A stretch of DNA of 64,000 bases from RGIG5612 sp963599255 (lineage in GTDB: Bacteria > Bacillota > Clostridia > Lachnospirales > Lachnospiraceae): the NCBI GenBank assembly GCA_963599255.1, contig CAVBWS010000006.1:1-64000 (forward strand), given 5' to 3'. The notes under the pieces are model-generated. The model was not told the origin of the DNA. It saw only the letters and a program-made list of their open reading frames with translations, and did not search any database. Made by a program: the position numbers and the translations under genes. Shown piece after piece: positions 33,911 to 42,333 of this stretch. The first letter of the stretch is position 1. Each line of letters begins with the position of its first letter.

Positions 33911-34567
33911 ATGAGTATGAACATATTATCACCTTCCGTGCTGGCATGTGATTTTGCCAACATGGGGGAACAGTTAAGAGCAATAACTGAAGCCGGAGCT
34001 CAATATGTGCATTTGGATGTTATGGACGGGTTGTTTGTTCCGTCAATATCCTTTGGAATGCCGCTGATCAAGTCAATAAGGCCGGTTACGGATATTGTAT
34101 TTGATGTACATCTTATGATCAATGAACCGATCAGATATATAGACGAATTCAAGGCCTGCGGAGCCGATATCATCACTGTTCATTATGAGGCCTGCAGCGA
34201 TGTAGCCGCAACCCTTAAGAAAATCCGAGAGGCAGGACTTAAGGCAGGTTTGTCCATTAAGCCTAAGACAGATACAGAGGTTTTAAGAGAGTATCTGGGC
34301 TTGTGCGATATGGTCCTTCTGATGAGCGTAGAACCCGGATTTGGCGGGCAGAAATTTATAGAAGGTTCCGATAAGAGGGCGGCAGCTATCAGAAAGATGA
34401 TAGATGAATCACCATATGATATAGACCTGGAAATCGATGGCGGCATTAACCTGGATAATGTTAAAACCGTACTTGATGCGGGAGTCAATGTTATTGTAGC
34501 CGGCAGTGCGGTATTCAAGGATCCGTACGGAAATACAGAGAAGTTCATGAAAATATTGAAGAACTGA
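33911..34567 (+). CDS. rpe: Ribulose-phosphate 3-epimerase
   Basis: 218-residue TIM-barrel enzyme of the pentose phosphate pathway, interconverting Ru5P and Xu5P. Typical segments: LSPSVLACDFANMGE, HLDVMDGLFVPSISFG, FDVHLMI, MSVEPGFGGQKF and EIDGGINLDNV. Metal-binding His and the two catalytic Asp residues are present. The ATG follows AGAAAGAG; a small hairpin TGATGAC / GTCATCA (33870-33899) lies just ahead of the ribosome site. Last gene of the priA-to-rpe run, followed by a terminator. Confidence 0.96.
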   Translation: MSMNILSPSVLACDFANMGEQLRAITEAGAQYVHLDVMDGLFVPSISFGMPLIKSIRPVTDIVFDVHLMINEPIRYIDEFKACGADIITVHYEACSDVAATLKKIREAGLKAGLSIKPKTDTEVLREYLGLCDMVLLMSVEPGFGGQKFIEGSDKRAAAIRKMIDESPYDIDLEIDGGINLDNVKTVLDAGVNVIVAGSAVFKDPYGNTEKFMKILKN

Positions 34568-34639
34568 TGTATATAAGCCGACGGCGCGGATATCAGGATT
34601 TTCATGAAACATTTGATCGAAGAGCAGACGATTTGTATT

Positions 34640-34678
34640 TGATGTAGCTGAAATACAGCAAAACATCAGATATTTTTA
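34640..34678 (+). terminator. Probable terminator after rpe
   Basis: Stem TGATGT (34640-34645) / ACATCA (34663-34668) with an inner GCTG/CAGC pairing, followed by a T-rich tail (34671-34678). It closes the long plus-strand unit that begins at priA or ftsK. Confidence 0.5.
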
Positions 34679-34707
34679 TTGAAAAAGTAACAATGCAGAT
34701 GTAGCAT
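34679..34707 (+). promoter_or_regulatory. ilvE: Possible ilvE promoter
   Basis: TTGAAA (34679-34684), 17-bp spacer, TAGCAT (34702-34707). It begins where the rpe terminator ends and lies 36 bp before the ilvE start. Confidence 0.4.
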
Positions 34708-34743
34708 ATTATCAGATTACTTGAGGAAAGGAATTTTTTCGTG

Positions 34744-35775
34744 ATGGAAAAAGCTAATTTAGATTGGTCATCATTGGGATTTAACTATATGCCGACCAGC
34801 ATGAGATATGTAATTAATTATAAGGACGGCGCATGGGATGAGGGCGGACTTGTATCTGATCCTACAATTACAATAAGCGAATGTGCAGGCGTTCTGCAGT
34901 ATTCTCAGTCATGCTTTGAAGGACTTAAGGCATATACAACAGCTGACGGAAGAATAGTTACATTCCGCCCTGATATGAATGCTGAGCGTATGATAGATTC
35001 CGCTGCACGTCTTGAGATGCCGATACTTCCTAAGGAAAAGTTTATGGAAGCTATTGACCTTGTTGTAAGCTCAAATGCTGCATTTGTTCCGCCATACGGA
35101 AGTGGTGCTACATTATACATCAGACCTTTTATGTTTGCTTCAGGTCCTGTTATCGGCGTTAAACCGGCTCAGGAATATCAGTTCCGTATGTTCTGCACAC
35201 CGGTTGGTCCGTATTTTAAGGGAGGAGCTAAGCCTATAACTATCTGTGTCAGCAAGTTCGATCGTGCAGCACCTAACGGAACAGGACACATTAAGGCGGG
35301 ACTTAACTATGCAATGAGCCTTCATGCTCATGAGGTTGCCCATGCAAATGGATTCGATGAGAATATGTTCCTTGATCCTGCTACACGTACTTATGTAGAA
35401 GAGACTGGCGGAGCCAATTTCATATTCGTAACTAAGGAGGGCAAGCTGGTTACTCCTAAGTCTGATTCTATTCTTCCTTCTATTACAAGAAGATCTCTTG
35501 TGGAGGTTGCTGAGAAATATCTGGGACTTACAGTTGAACACAGACCGGTGAGATTTGATGAGTTGGAATCTTTTGAAGAGTGCGGGCTGTGCGGAACAGC
35601 TGCAGTTATATCTCCGGTAGGCCGCGTTGTCGCCGACGACAAGATCATCTCATTCCCGGCAGGTATGCAGGAAATGGGACCTGTTACTAAGAAACTCTAT
35701 GATACACTTACAGGCATTCAGCAGGGAACGATTGAAGCTCCGGCAGGCTGGATCCACGAGATCAAGGTTAAGTAG
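34744..35775 (+). CDS. ilvE: Branched-chain amino acid aminotransferase
   Basis: 343-residue fold-type IV PLP enzyme that interconverts Leu, Ile and Val with their 2-oxo acids. Visible segments: SQSCFEGLKAYTTADG, RPDMNAERM, YIRPFMFASG, GTGHIKAGLNYA (with the PLP-binding Lys region), EETGGANFIFV, and CGTAAVISPVG with the phosphate-binding Thr. The ATG at 34744 follows AGGAAAGG; a GTG codon directly before it is in frame but not needed. Codon use is of the highly expressed kind. A foldback element follows. Confidence 0.95.
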   Translation: MEKANLDWSSLGFNYMPTSMRYVINYKDGAWDEGGLVSDPTITISECAGVLQYSQSCFEGLKAYTTADGRIVTFRPDMNAERMIDSAARLEMPILPKEKFMEAIDLVVSSNAAFVPPYGSGATLYIRPFMFASGPVIGVKPAQEYQFRMFCTPVGPYFKGGAKPITICVSKFDRAAPNGTGHIKAGLNYAMSLHAHEVAHANGFDENMFLDPATRTYVEETGGANFIFVTKEGKLVTPKSDSILPSITRRSLVEVAEKYLGLTVEHRPVRFDELESFEECGLCGTAAVISPVGRVVADDKIISFPAGMQEMGPVTKKLYDTLTGIQQGTIEAPAGWIHEIKVK

Positions 35776-35807
35776 GTTCTTATTTAAAATGTGATATATG
35801 CAATCAA

Positions 35808-35839
35808 GGGCTGTCGTACAAAACTACGGCAGCTCTTTT
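35808..35839 (+). terminator. ilvE terminator (outer unit of the foldback)
   Basis: GGGCTGTCGTA (35808-35818) / TACGGCAGCTC (35825-35835) with G-U pairs and a 6-nt loop, followed by TTTT. Versions of the same ~45-bp unit recur inverted at 36022-36070 and 36095-36140. Confidence 0.7.
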
Positions 35840-36067
35840 GTTATGCTCAAGAACCTGTCCTTTCACACGGCCTGAAAGTACTAAGTTCAAAGCACAATCG
35901 GAAATACAAGGGCTCTCGTGCGGAACTCGTGCGCTAAAGCGCACTCAAACAGTCCTGAGCTCGAACCCTATCCGATTGTACTTTTCTCTAAGTGCTTTCA
36001 GCCAATTGTGTAAAAGAACAGGCTTTGAGCAAATAACAAAAGCTGCCTTACTTCTATGCACGACAGC
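35808..36067. repeat. 260-bp imperfect foldback (inverted repeat) element
   Basis: The left arm (from 35808) aligns along almost its whole length with the reverse complement of the right arm (to about 36067). The centre is GTGCGCTAAAGCGCAC (35929-35944). Matching segments include CACAATCGGA against TCCGATTGT, CCTGAAAGTAC against GTGCTTTCAG, and GTTATGCTCAA against TTGAGCAAATAAC. Each arm ends in a terminator-like hairpin. No coding capacity that I believe. This stretch fills the ilvE-queA convergent gap; it looks like a MITE-like or other foldback insertion. Confidence 0.75.
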
Positions 36068-36100
36068 GTGTAGCCATTTGTCACATAAGTGCAGATGCTC

Positions 36101-36135
36101 AATAACAAAGGCTGCCTTACATTTGTACGACAGCC
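36101..36135 (-). terminator. queA terminator (third copy of the repeated unit)
   Basis: On the minus strand, GGCTGTC pairs with GGCAGCC across a loop containing GTACAAATG, followed by TTTGTTATT. It begins 20 bp past the queA stop and is the third copy of the hairpin unit found in the foldback. Confidence 0.65.
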
Positions 36136-36154
36136 TCTTGTAATATTCGTATTA

Positions 36155-37207
36155 TCAGTCATCAAGATCGGTTATAAACATTGCATCACCGAAACTGAAA
36201 AATCTATATTTCTGATCAACAGCCTCCTTGTAAGCCTTCATGATGATCTCCCGTGAGCTGAGGGCACTTACCAGCATGAGAAGCGTCGATTCAGGAAGGT
36301 GAAAATTCGTGATCAAGCAGTCAGTGATCTTGAACTTGTATCCCGGGTAGATGAAAATGTCTGTCCAGCATGAACGGGCGTGTATGAAACCTGTTTCATC
36401 AGCCAGCGTTTCAAGTGTACGGGTAGATGTGGTGCCGACACATACGATGCGGCCGCCATTGCTTCTGACAGAGTTGATGATATCCGCATTTTCTTCCGTG
36501 ATCATGCATAATTCAGAGTGCATCTTGTGATCCAGAACATTTTCTTCCTTAACGGGTCTGAAGGTTCCGAGTCCGACATGCAGTGTAACATGCGCAATCC
36601 TAACCCCCATAGCCTTAATCTGTTCCAGAAGCTCAGGAGTGAAGTGAAGTCCGGCCGTTGGTGCAGCTGCAGATCCGTCATGTTCGGCGTATACAGTCTG
36701 ATATCTGTTCTTATCCTTAAGCTGGTGAGTGATATACGGAGGAAGCGGCATCTGACCCAATCTGTCTAAGATCTCTTCGAAAATCCCGTCAAATGAGAAT
36801 CGAATGATCCTGTTGCCGTCAGGAAGCACATCGATGATCTCTCCGCTCAGTTCAGCGCTGTCAGGATTATCAGAACCGAATATGAGTCTGCATCCCTTAC
36901 GGGCTTTCTTACCAGGCTTAACGAGACACTCCCAATCTGTGTCACTCTTACGAGTCAGAAGCAGAACCTCGATAGTAGCTCCTGTTTCAATTCTTGTTCC
37001 GTACAATCTGGCAGGAATAACCCTGGTATCATTTATTACCAGACAGTCGGTTGGTTTAAGATATTCAGTAATATTCTTAAAAATATCGTGCTTTAGCGCG
37101 CCGGTATTCTTATCAACGACCATGAGTCTTGATGATGAACGGTCAGCCAGGGGATCCTGAGCAATTAATTCTTTTGGTAAATCATAATAAAATTCTTTCA
37201 ATAACAT
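36155..37207 (-). CDS. queA: S-adenosylmethionine:tRNA ribosyltransferase-isomerase
   Basis: 350-residue enzyme that moves the ribosyl moiety of SAM onto preQ1 at tRNA position 34, forming epoxyqueuosine. Conserved segments: YDLPKELIAQDPLADRSSSRLMV, VINDTRVIPARLYG, PTAGLHFTPELL, HVTLHVGLGTFRPV and TNFHLPESTLLMLVSA. Length is normal. The ribosome site before the ATG at 37207 is weak, but the N-terminus matches the family. Convergent with ilvE; stands alone, tgt is not in the window. Confidence 0.96.
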   Translation of the reverse strand: MLLKEFYYDLPKELIAQDPLADRSSSRLMVVDKNTGALKHDIFKNITEYLKPTDCLVINDTRVIPARLYGTRIETGATIEVLLLTRKSDTDWECLVKPGKKARKGCRLIFGSDNPDSAELSGEIIDVLPDGNRIIRFSFDGIFEEILDRLGQMPLPPYITHQLKDKNRYQTVYAEHDGSAAAPTAGLHFTPELLEQIKAMGVRIAHVTLHVGLGTFRPVKEENVLDHKMHSELCMITEENADIINSVRSNGGRIVCVGTTSTRTLETLADETGFIHARSCWTDIFIYPGYKFKITDCLITNFHLPESTLLMLVSALSSREIIMKAYKEAVDQKYRFFSFGDAMFITDLDD

Positions 37208-37591
37208 AGCGGCACTATATTAACATAATGAAGAAATTTTTCAATCGAAGAAGATAAAGTCTTGTGATGCGTCGGATGAAAAGACTATGAAATGTCAGTT
37301 TAATCCGGCTGAATATGTAAATTCTGCCGATTTAAATACTTTAAAAACTAAAAAATATTTATAAGTATCAGGAGAACAACTGCAAAATCATAACAATACT
37401 TGTGCAATGTTCACTAAAAAGTCATAAAAAAATCACAATAATCACGACTTATTTTTTACAAAAAGAGACAATTTTGTTAAATTGAAGTTTAAATAATGGA
37501 AAAAATGTATATATATGCATATAATGTCATGTATGCAATAAGTAAAAATTGCGCAAATTTAGGAAATGATGACTTGAAAGGAGAAGGAGAA
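37208..37591. other. A/T-rich divergent gap between queA and the wall-anchored phosphoesterase
   Basis: 384 bp with no gene. It must hold the queA promoter (minus) and the promoter of the secreted phosphoesterase (plus). I see AT-rich tracts and repeated AATCA/TCATAA-like words but no convincing palindrome or riboswitch. Confidence 0.5.
37497..37525 (+). promoter_or_regulatory. Possible promoter of the wall-anchored phosphoesterase
   Basis: TGGAAA (37497-37502), 17-bp spacer, TATAAT (37520-37525). The -10 is perfect and the -35 weak. It lies 66 bp before the chosen ATG, which also argues against the ORF start at 37496. Confidence 0.45.
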
Positions 37592-40500
37592 ATGAGGAAA
37601 CTAAGGATGACTCTGGCCACATCGATACTGGCGGTTACAATGATTGCCGGACAGTGTTCAATGGCTTTTGCTGACGAGGTTATCTATCAAGAGCCTGTGT
37701 CACAGATAACGTCAGAGTATGAAGACGATCTGTATGAAGAACCTCAGGGTGAAATCGAAGAAGTACCTGTAGAAGTGGTTCTTGAAGAGGAACAGGTGCA
37801 GACTGATTTTGTAGAGATTCCGGAAGAGCAGGTTACAGATGCTGTTTCTGAGGACACCACAGAAGAAGTTGTTACAGAAGCAATTGTTGAGGAGCAGACA
37901 ATTGCTGATGAAGAAACAACAGCTGAGGAACTGACAGAAGAGGAGTCTGCAGAGGAAGAACTCACAACAGAGGAGACGACAGAAGAAGCAACAGAGGAAA
38001 CAACAGAAGAGGTTACAGAGGAAGAACTGGAAGAGTCTGAAGAGGCTCTCTATGCAGGCGGTGTTCTTGAAGACGGTGTAGAATACGTTTTCGCTTATAA
38101 GAATACTTCCGGAGACCTTATTGCAATTTCTGTAGATGGCGGCAGTGTTGTAGGTAAGAAGATAGCAGGATATTCAGAAGCAACTGATAACTCCAAGTGG
38201 ACAGCAGTTATCGGAAATAAGGGCGCAGCACTGTGCAATAAGGGCACAGGTCAGTATCTTTATTACGATAAAAGCGGCACCTCACTTGTCGCAGGAGATT
38301 ACAGCAGTAAGTCATCGTGGGGATTCAGCGGCGGTGACCTGGGATATACCGGAGGAGCAGATGTATACTATGCTGCGGCTGTTGAAGACGGTGCGGTTGT
38401 AACTTGGGTTAAAAACAGCCCAACTACGTCATATGTGATCGTTACCGAAAGCGGTACAGATGAAGGAGGAGAAGCTGAAACCACTACCTCAAGTTCAGGC
38501 GGCGGCAGCAGTTCTGTAGTGTATAATGAAGTAACCAATCTTGATACCTATAAATATATAAGTTTGGTTGATCCTGCTACCGGCAATGCATTCAAACTTG
38601 ATATGAATACATTCCAGACAACCACAACAACGGTTACTACCGGTGAAGGCGGAGCGCGTACAGCAACAGCTGCTAAGGGCACAAGCATTCAGGTTACGAA
38701 GGGCACACACGGATATGCATTGTTAATGTCTGACCCACCTGGAACATGGAATTATATATACATTAGTGATGGCGTACTCGGCAAGGACAGCGATTCTACA
38801 GCATTAGACAGCTATGACTACTGGAATATAGATGCCAATGGCGGATTGTACTACAATGATAACGGTACATTCTATTATCTTAATGCAGATACATCAGTTA
38901 CTACGTCATTTACCCCGGGTTCTGTTATATTCGGCGGAGATACGGCAGCAAGCACCGGCGGCGGTGGTGGCGGTAAGAGCAGCATCGTAGATAAGATCGT
39001 AGCTGAAGGACCGCAGGTTATTAATCATCCGACAGCAACAGAAGTTGCTTATGAAGGAACCGGTTATGCAGCTCCTACATATTCAGTTACAGCAGCTCTT
39101 CCGGAAGGTTCAACGGCAACAGCAATTACATTTACTTGGTATGTAAGAGGTGAGGTTGCTGCAACCAGAACTCATGCTTATGCTTATGCCGGAGTTGAGA
39201 TGACAGATACATTCACGGCAGGCCAGCTGGCAGGACTTACATCCGGTGTATATCCGGTTTATTGTACTGTATCATGCGATGTGGAAGTTACAACCACAGG
39301 TGACGACGGAGTACCGGTAACCACAATTGAGACATATACCAATACATCAGCAACCGTAAACTTTATAGTTTGCAAGGGCATCAGAAACAATACAGCATTA
39401 ACATTCTCTGATGTACATGAAGGATTCGACAGCATTGGAACAGCTATTTCCAATATTATGGGTGATGAAGGTCTTATCCCTGCACTTATCATTTGTACAG
39501 GTGACTGGGCTAACGGACATTACTCAGGAGCTGAGAAGGATTCAGAAGGATACAATACAACACTTAATGTATTTATCTCCAGATTAGCCGGACAAGCAGG
39601 CGGAATCTCAACAGTTTATGTATCAGGCAACCACGACAGTGGTGAAGCTGCAATTACAGCAACAAAGGATGCAAACCTTGGTGCAGCAGAAGATTACAAT
39701 GGCGTAGGTGTTATATATGACAGCTCAGTTGACAATGGTAATACCGGAACAAGTGCAAATGAAGAAGGTTTGATCGTATTCGGTATTAACTATGAGAACA
39801 TTGAAGGAACTGATGGCACAGATTACGACAATATTTATGATCAGCTGGAAGCTTTTCTGAAGGATTTAAGAGCTGATTATGCAGGACAGCTTGTTGTTAT
39901 ATCAGCACATGCAGGACTTCATCAGCTCGACGGTTGGGGCGGAGAAGCAGCATACAATATAAATAATGCTAATAAGATCGTTAACCTTCTCAATGAATAT
40001 GCAAAAACAGGTATGAATATTACGTATCTGTTTGGACATGATCATTCTAAGGGAGAATCTGAATTCTGTCTTAAACCTGGTGAGGAAATAACCAGTGTTA
40101 TTAGCTACACAGATAAGACAACAGAAAATATTCCTCTGTATTTTACATATGGTCATGCCGGATATCTTCTTCAGGGAACCGGAAGCGGTGCTGCAAGATA
40201 CTCACTCCTTTCATGGGATGTAGCACAGGATACATATGGACGAGATATGTATGGTGTAACTGACGGAGAAAAGATAGATGATCTTTCTTATGAGATCACT
40301 GATATGATCGAGCATGATTACCAGTTCACAGAAGGCAATGGCGCTAAGTGGACAGGCGGTAAGGATGGCCTGACATTCAAGGTGAACGGAAGCGATAAGG
40401 CATTCCTGGTAATCAGGGTTGACGGCAAGGATGTAGATGCAAGAGATTATCAGGTTGTTGGCGGCAGCGGCACAACGATAACACTTCCGGCAGCTTACCT

Positions 40501-40804
40501 TAAGCAGCTCAGCAACGGAACACACAACATTGAGGCTCAATATGAGGGCGGCTCAGCAATAGCAGCGTTCTTCGTTGAAAATTCTGAACCGGATACTAAG
40601 CCGGACGTTAAGCCGGATGACACTAATCCTGATGTTAAACCGGATGATAATAACAAGCAGGCAGGACCTGGACAGAATGCTCCTATACCTAAGACCGGCG
40701 ACACCAACAATGTTTTAATGTGGATCGTGATAATGCTTGCTTGTGTAGCATGTATCGCAACAGCAGTTACTTTATTCCTTAAAAGAAACAAGAAAAACAG
40801 ATAA
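37592..40804 (+). CDS. Sortase-anchored calcineurin-like metallophosphoesterase
   Basis: About 1070 residues from the ATG at 37592 (AGGAGAAGGAG upstream). Order: signal peptide (RKLRMTLATSILAVTMIAG), a Glu/Thr-rich spacer (about 30-150), a beta-rich region repeated in type (EDGVEYVFAYKN, then NLDTYKYISLVDP), an Ig-like segment, a metallophosphoesterase domain (about 620-850) and an X2-like Ig domain (LTFKVNGSDKAF to HNIEAQYEGG). A Pro/Asp/Lys linker leads to the sorting signal IPKTGD, a TM helix and a KRNKKNR tail. Metal-site motifs are SDVH, TGDWANG, GNHDS, SAHAG and GHDH. Predicted to be wall-linked by a sortase, which is not in the window. Substrate could be nucleotides or phosphoesters; not determinable. 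Confidence 0.88.
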   Translation: MRKLRMTLATSILAVTMIAGQCSMAFADEVIYQEPVSQITSEYEDDLYEEPQGEIEEVPVEVVLEEEQVQTDFVEIPEEQVTDAVSEDTTEEVVTEAIVEEQTIADEETTAEELTEEESAEEELTTEETTEEATEETTEEVTEEELEESEEALYAGGVLEDGVEYVFAYKNTSGDLIAISVDGGSVVGKKIAGYSEATDNSKWTAVIGNKGAALCNKGTGQYLYYDKSGTSLVAGDYSSKSSWGFSGGDLGYTGGADVYYAAAVEDGAVVTWVKNSPTTSYVIVTESGTDEGGEAETTTSSSGGGSSSVVYNEVTNLDTYKYISLVDPATGNAFKLDMNTFQTTTTTVTTGEGGARTATAAKGTSIQVTKGTHGYALLMSDPPGTWNYIYISDGVLGKDSDSTALDSYDYWNIDANGGLYYNDNGTFYYLNADTSVTTSFTPGSVIFGGDTAASTGGGGGGKSSIVDKIVAEGPQVINHPTATEVAYEGTGYAAPTYSVTAALPEGSTATAITFTWYVRGEVAATRTHAYAYAGVEMTDTFTAGQLAGLTSGVYPVYCTVSCDVEVTTTGDDGVPVTTIETYTNTSATVNFIVCKGIRNNTALTFSDVHEGFDSIGTAISNIMGDEGLIPALIICTGDWANGHYSGAEKDSEGYNTTLNVFISRLAGQAGGISTVYVSGNHDSGEAAITATKDANLGAAEDYNGVGVIYDSSVDNGNTGTSANEEGLIVFGINYENIEGTDGTDYDNIYDQLEAFLKDLRADYAGQLVVISAHAGLHQLDGWGGEAAYNINNANKIVNLLNEYAKTGMNITYLFGHDHSKGESEFCLKPGEEITSVISYTDKTTENIPLYFTYGHAGYLLQGTGSGAARYSLLSWDVAQDTYGRDMYGVTDGEKIDDLSYEITDMIEHDYQFTEGNGAKWTGGKDGLTFKVNGSDKAFLVIRVDGKDVDARDYQVVGGSGTTITLPAAYLKQLSNGTHNIEAQYEGGSAIAAFFVENSEPDTKPDVKPDDTNPDVKPDDNNKQAGPGQNAPIPKTGDTNNVLMWIVIMLACVACIATAVTLFLKRNKKNR

Positions 40805-40870
40805 GGTACTAAAAAATCAAATAAGAAGCTGACATGATATATTTCATATAAAACTTCATAGGATTTTGGG

Positions 40871-40901
40871 AAAAGGGTCTCTTGATTGAGACCCTTTTCT
40901 T
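40871..40901 (+). terminator. Terminator after the phosphoesterase
   Basis: AAAAGGGTCTC (40871-40881) / GAGACCCTTTT (40888-40898), perfect 11-bp stem, 6-nt loop, ending in TTTTCTTT. Confidence 0.9.
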
Positions 40902-41004
40902 TGATAGTATGAGCAGGAACAGAAGGATGCATAACAGCAATTTGAAAATACTGAAAAATGTTGTGATTGCGTCAATAAATCAACAAAACGAGAGGTAAGC
41001 AGAG

Positions 41005-41865
41005 ATGAAGAAGGTAGTTGCATTAATGTTGGGAACTCTGATTGTTTCCATGTCGGCATTTAGTTCATATGCATCGGAAGAGGCGGTATCGGAGGATGCT
41101 GTGCTGTCCCAGGATACTGAAGTGACAGGAAGTGACCAGGCTTCGGAGAATATCACATTGTCAGAAGACGGAGAAGTGACGATTGGTGATTATTCAGTTA
41201 TAACGCTGCAGCAAAATGTGATTGATGTATCTGATGATACTGTTATGAGTTATATCGACAGTATGTCAACTGATCTTACGGCAGCATTTTCGGATATTTT
41301 CCCGGAGGAGCCGGAGATAACAGATGAGATAATGTCTGAGTATTCTGAGGCTTATTATGGAGTACAGTTAGATACTGTAGAGGCTGCTAAGGCGTATATA
41401 AGAGAAACTTTATACAACCAGAACTACAGAGCAGCATTTTTCGCTGAGTTATTAGGAGATGCACAGGTTGTGTCATATCCGCAGAAGGAGTATGACATGA
41501 TGAAGGAATATGCAGAAAATGAGATAGCATACTACGCATCAGTATCTCAGATCACTGAAGATGAGATGGCACAAAAGGCAGGATTTGCTTCAGCAGAGGA
41601 TTTCATAGAACAGGAAGCAAGAAGTCTTGTTTTAAATGCACTTGTTTTCGATAAAATATTAGACGATCTGGGAATAGAGTGTACTCAGGAGGATGTTGAT
41701 GCAGCTCTTACTGATTATATTGTATCTCAGGGAATGGCAACAAGTGATGAATTAGAGGAATTTAAGGAAAGTGCCGGCGAAACCTGGCTGTGGTTATTTA
41801 CAGAGACTCAGTACAAGGCTGAGAAGGTCTATGAAGCGCTTCAGGATCGTGTAGTAATAGAATAA
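41005..41865 (+). CDS. Secreted trigger-factor/SurA-like helical protein
   Basis: 286 residues with a clear signal peptide (KKVVALMLGTLIVSMSAF, then SYASEE). The acidic mature N-terminus leads to a helical region (about 70-286) resembling the chaperone arms of trigger factor or SurA (for example EAAKAYIRETLYNQNYRAAFFAEL and TQEDVDAALTDYIVSQGM). No FKBP or parvulin PPIase motif is seen. Such proteins are probably extracellular chaperones or substrate binders in Lachnospiraceae. It has its own terminator and follows the phosphoesterase in the same direction but after a terminator, so it is likely a separate unit. Confidence 0.65.
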   Translation: MKKVVALMLGTLIVSMSAFSSYASEEAVSEDAVLSQDTEVTGSDQASENITLSEDGEVTIGDYSVITLQQNVIDVSDDTVMSYIDSMSTDLTAAFSDIFPEEPEITDEIMSEYSEAYYGVQLDTVEAAKAYIRETLYNQNYRAAFFAELLGDAQVVSYPQKEYDMMKEYAENEIAYYASVSQITEDEMAQKAGFASAEDFIEQEARSLVLNALVFDKILDDLGIECTQEDVDAALTDYIVSQGMATSDELEEFKESAGETWLWLFTETQYKAEKVYEALQDRVVIE

Positions 41866-41949
41866 TTCTGTTGCTGCCGGGGTGCTGGATGATCTTGTAA
41901 TCGGCAGGATCACAAGTGTGGATAAACGATAATAAACAATAAACTTAAG

Positions 41950-41986
41950 AAAGGCTGCTTTGCTTATAAGTTAAGGCAGCTTTTTT
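41950..41986 (+). terminator. Terminator after the secreted helical protein
   Basis: AAAGGCTGC (41950-41958) pairs with GCAGCTTTT (from 41976), followed by TTTTTT. The right arm resembles the GGCAGC-TTTT arm of the hairpin unit at 35.8-36.1 kb. Confidence 0.85.
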
Positions 41987-42333
41987 AATGCAACAGAAAC
42001 CAAACACCGTGGCATAGTAAAAACTTCGGATGGCTGATTATTTACATGATTGGACAATGACAAGAAAAATCCGGAAAGCAAGAAGAAAATCTCAGATGGA
42101 TGATTGTTTACATGATTGAACATTATGATTTTCAGCAGCTATATATCAGGCATGCAACGTTATACAAGCGTTGTATTTGCATGCCTTTCGTGTTATCATA
42201 ACAAGCAATGTTAATATTTCGAAAAAGTATATATGCGTAATATATTTGAGTCTTGCGGCTTATATCTGTGCTGGTGTATCTGAACGTCTGCACAGGTGTT
42301 ATACGAGACTTTAAGATAAAATTGGAGGAATCA
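41987..42333. other. Gap before leuS: direct repeat and strong hairpin
   Basis: No gene. Two imperfect direct repeats of about 33 nt lie at 42028-42060 and 42094-42128 (shared words GATTNTTTACATGATTG and GAACA/GGACA). A hairpin at 42149-42188 has GGCATGCAA / TTGCATGCC plus an inner ATACAA / TTGTAT stem around GCG, then TTTCG. I find no leucine T-box here. The leuS ribosome site is TTGGAGGAA. Confidence 0.6.

Noticed and set aside
35838..36143. 101-codon ORF in the ilvE-queA gap
   Set aside because: It runs through the foldback; its codons are dictated by the inverted repeat, with no ribosome site.
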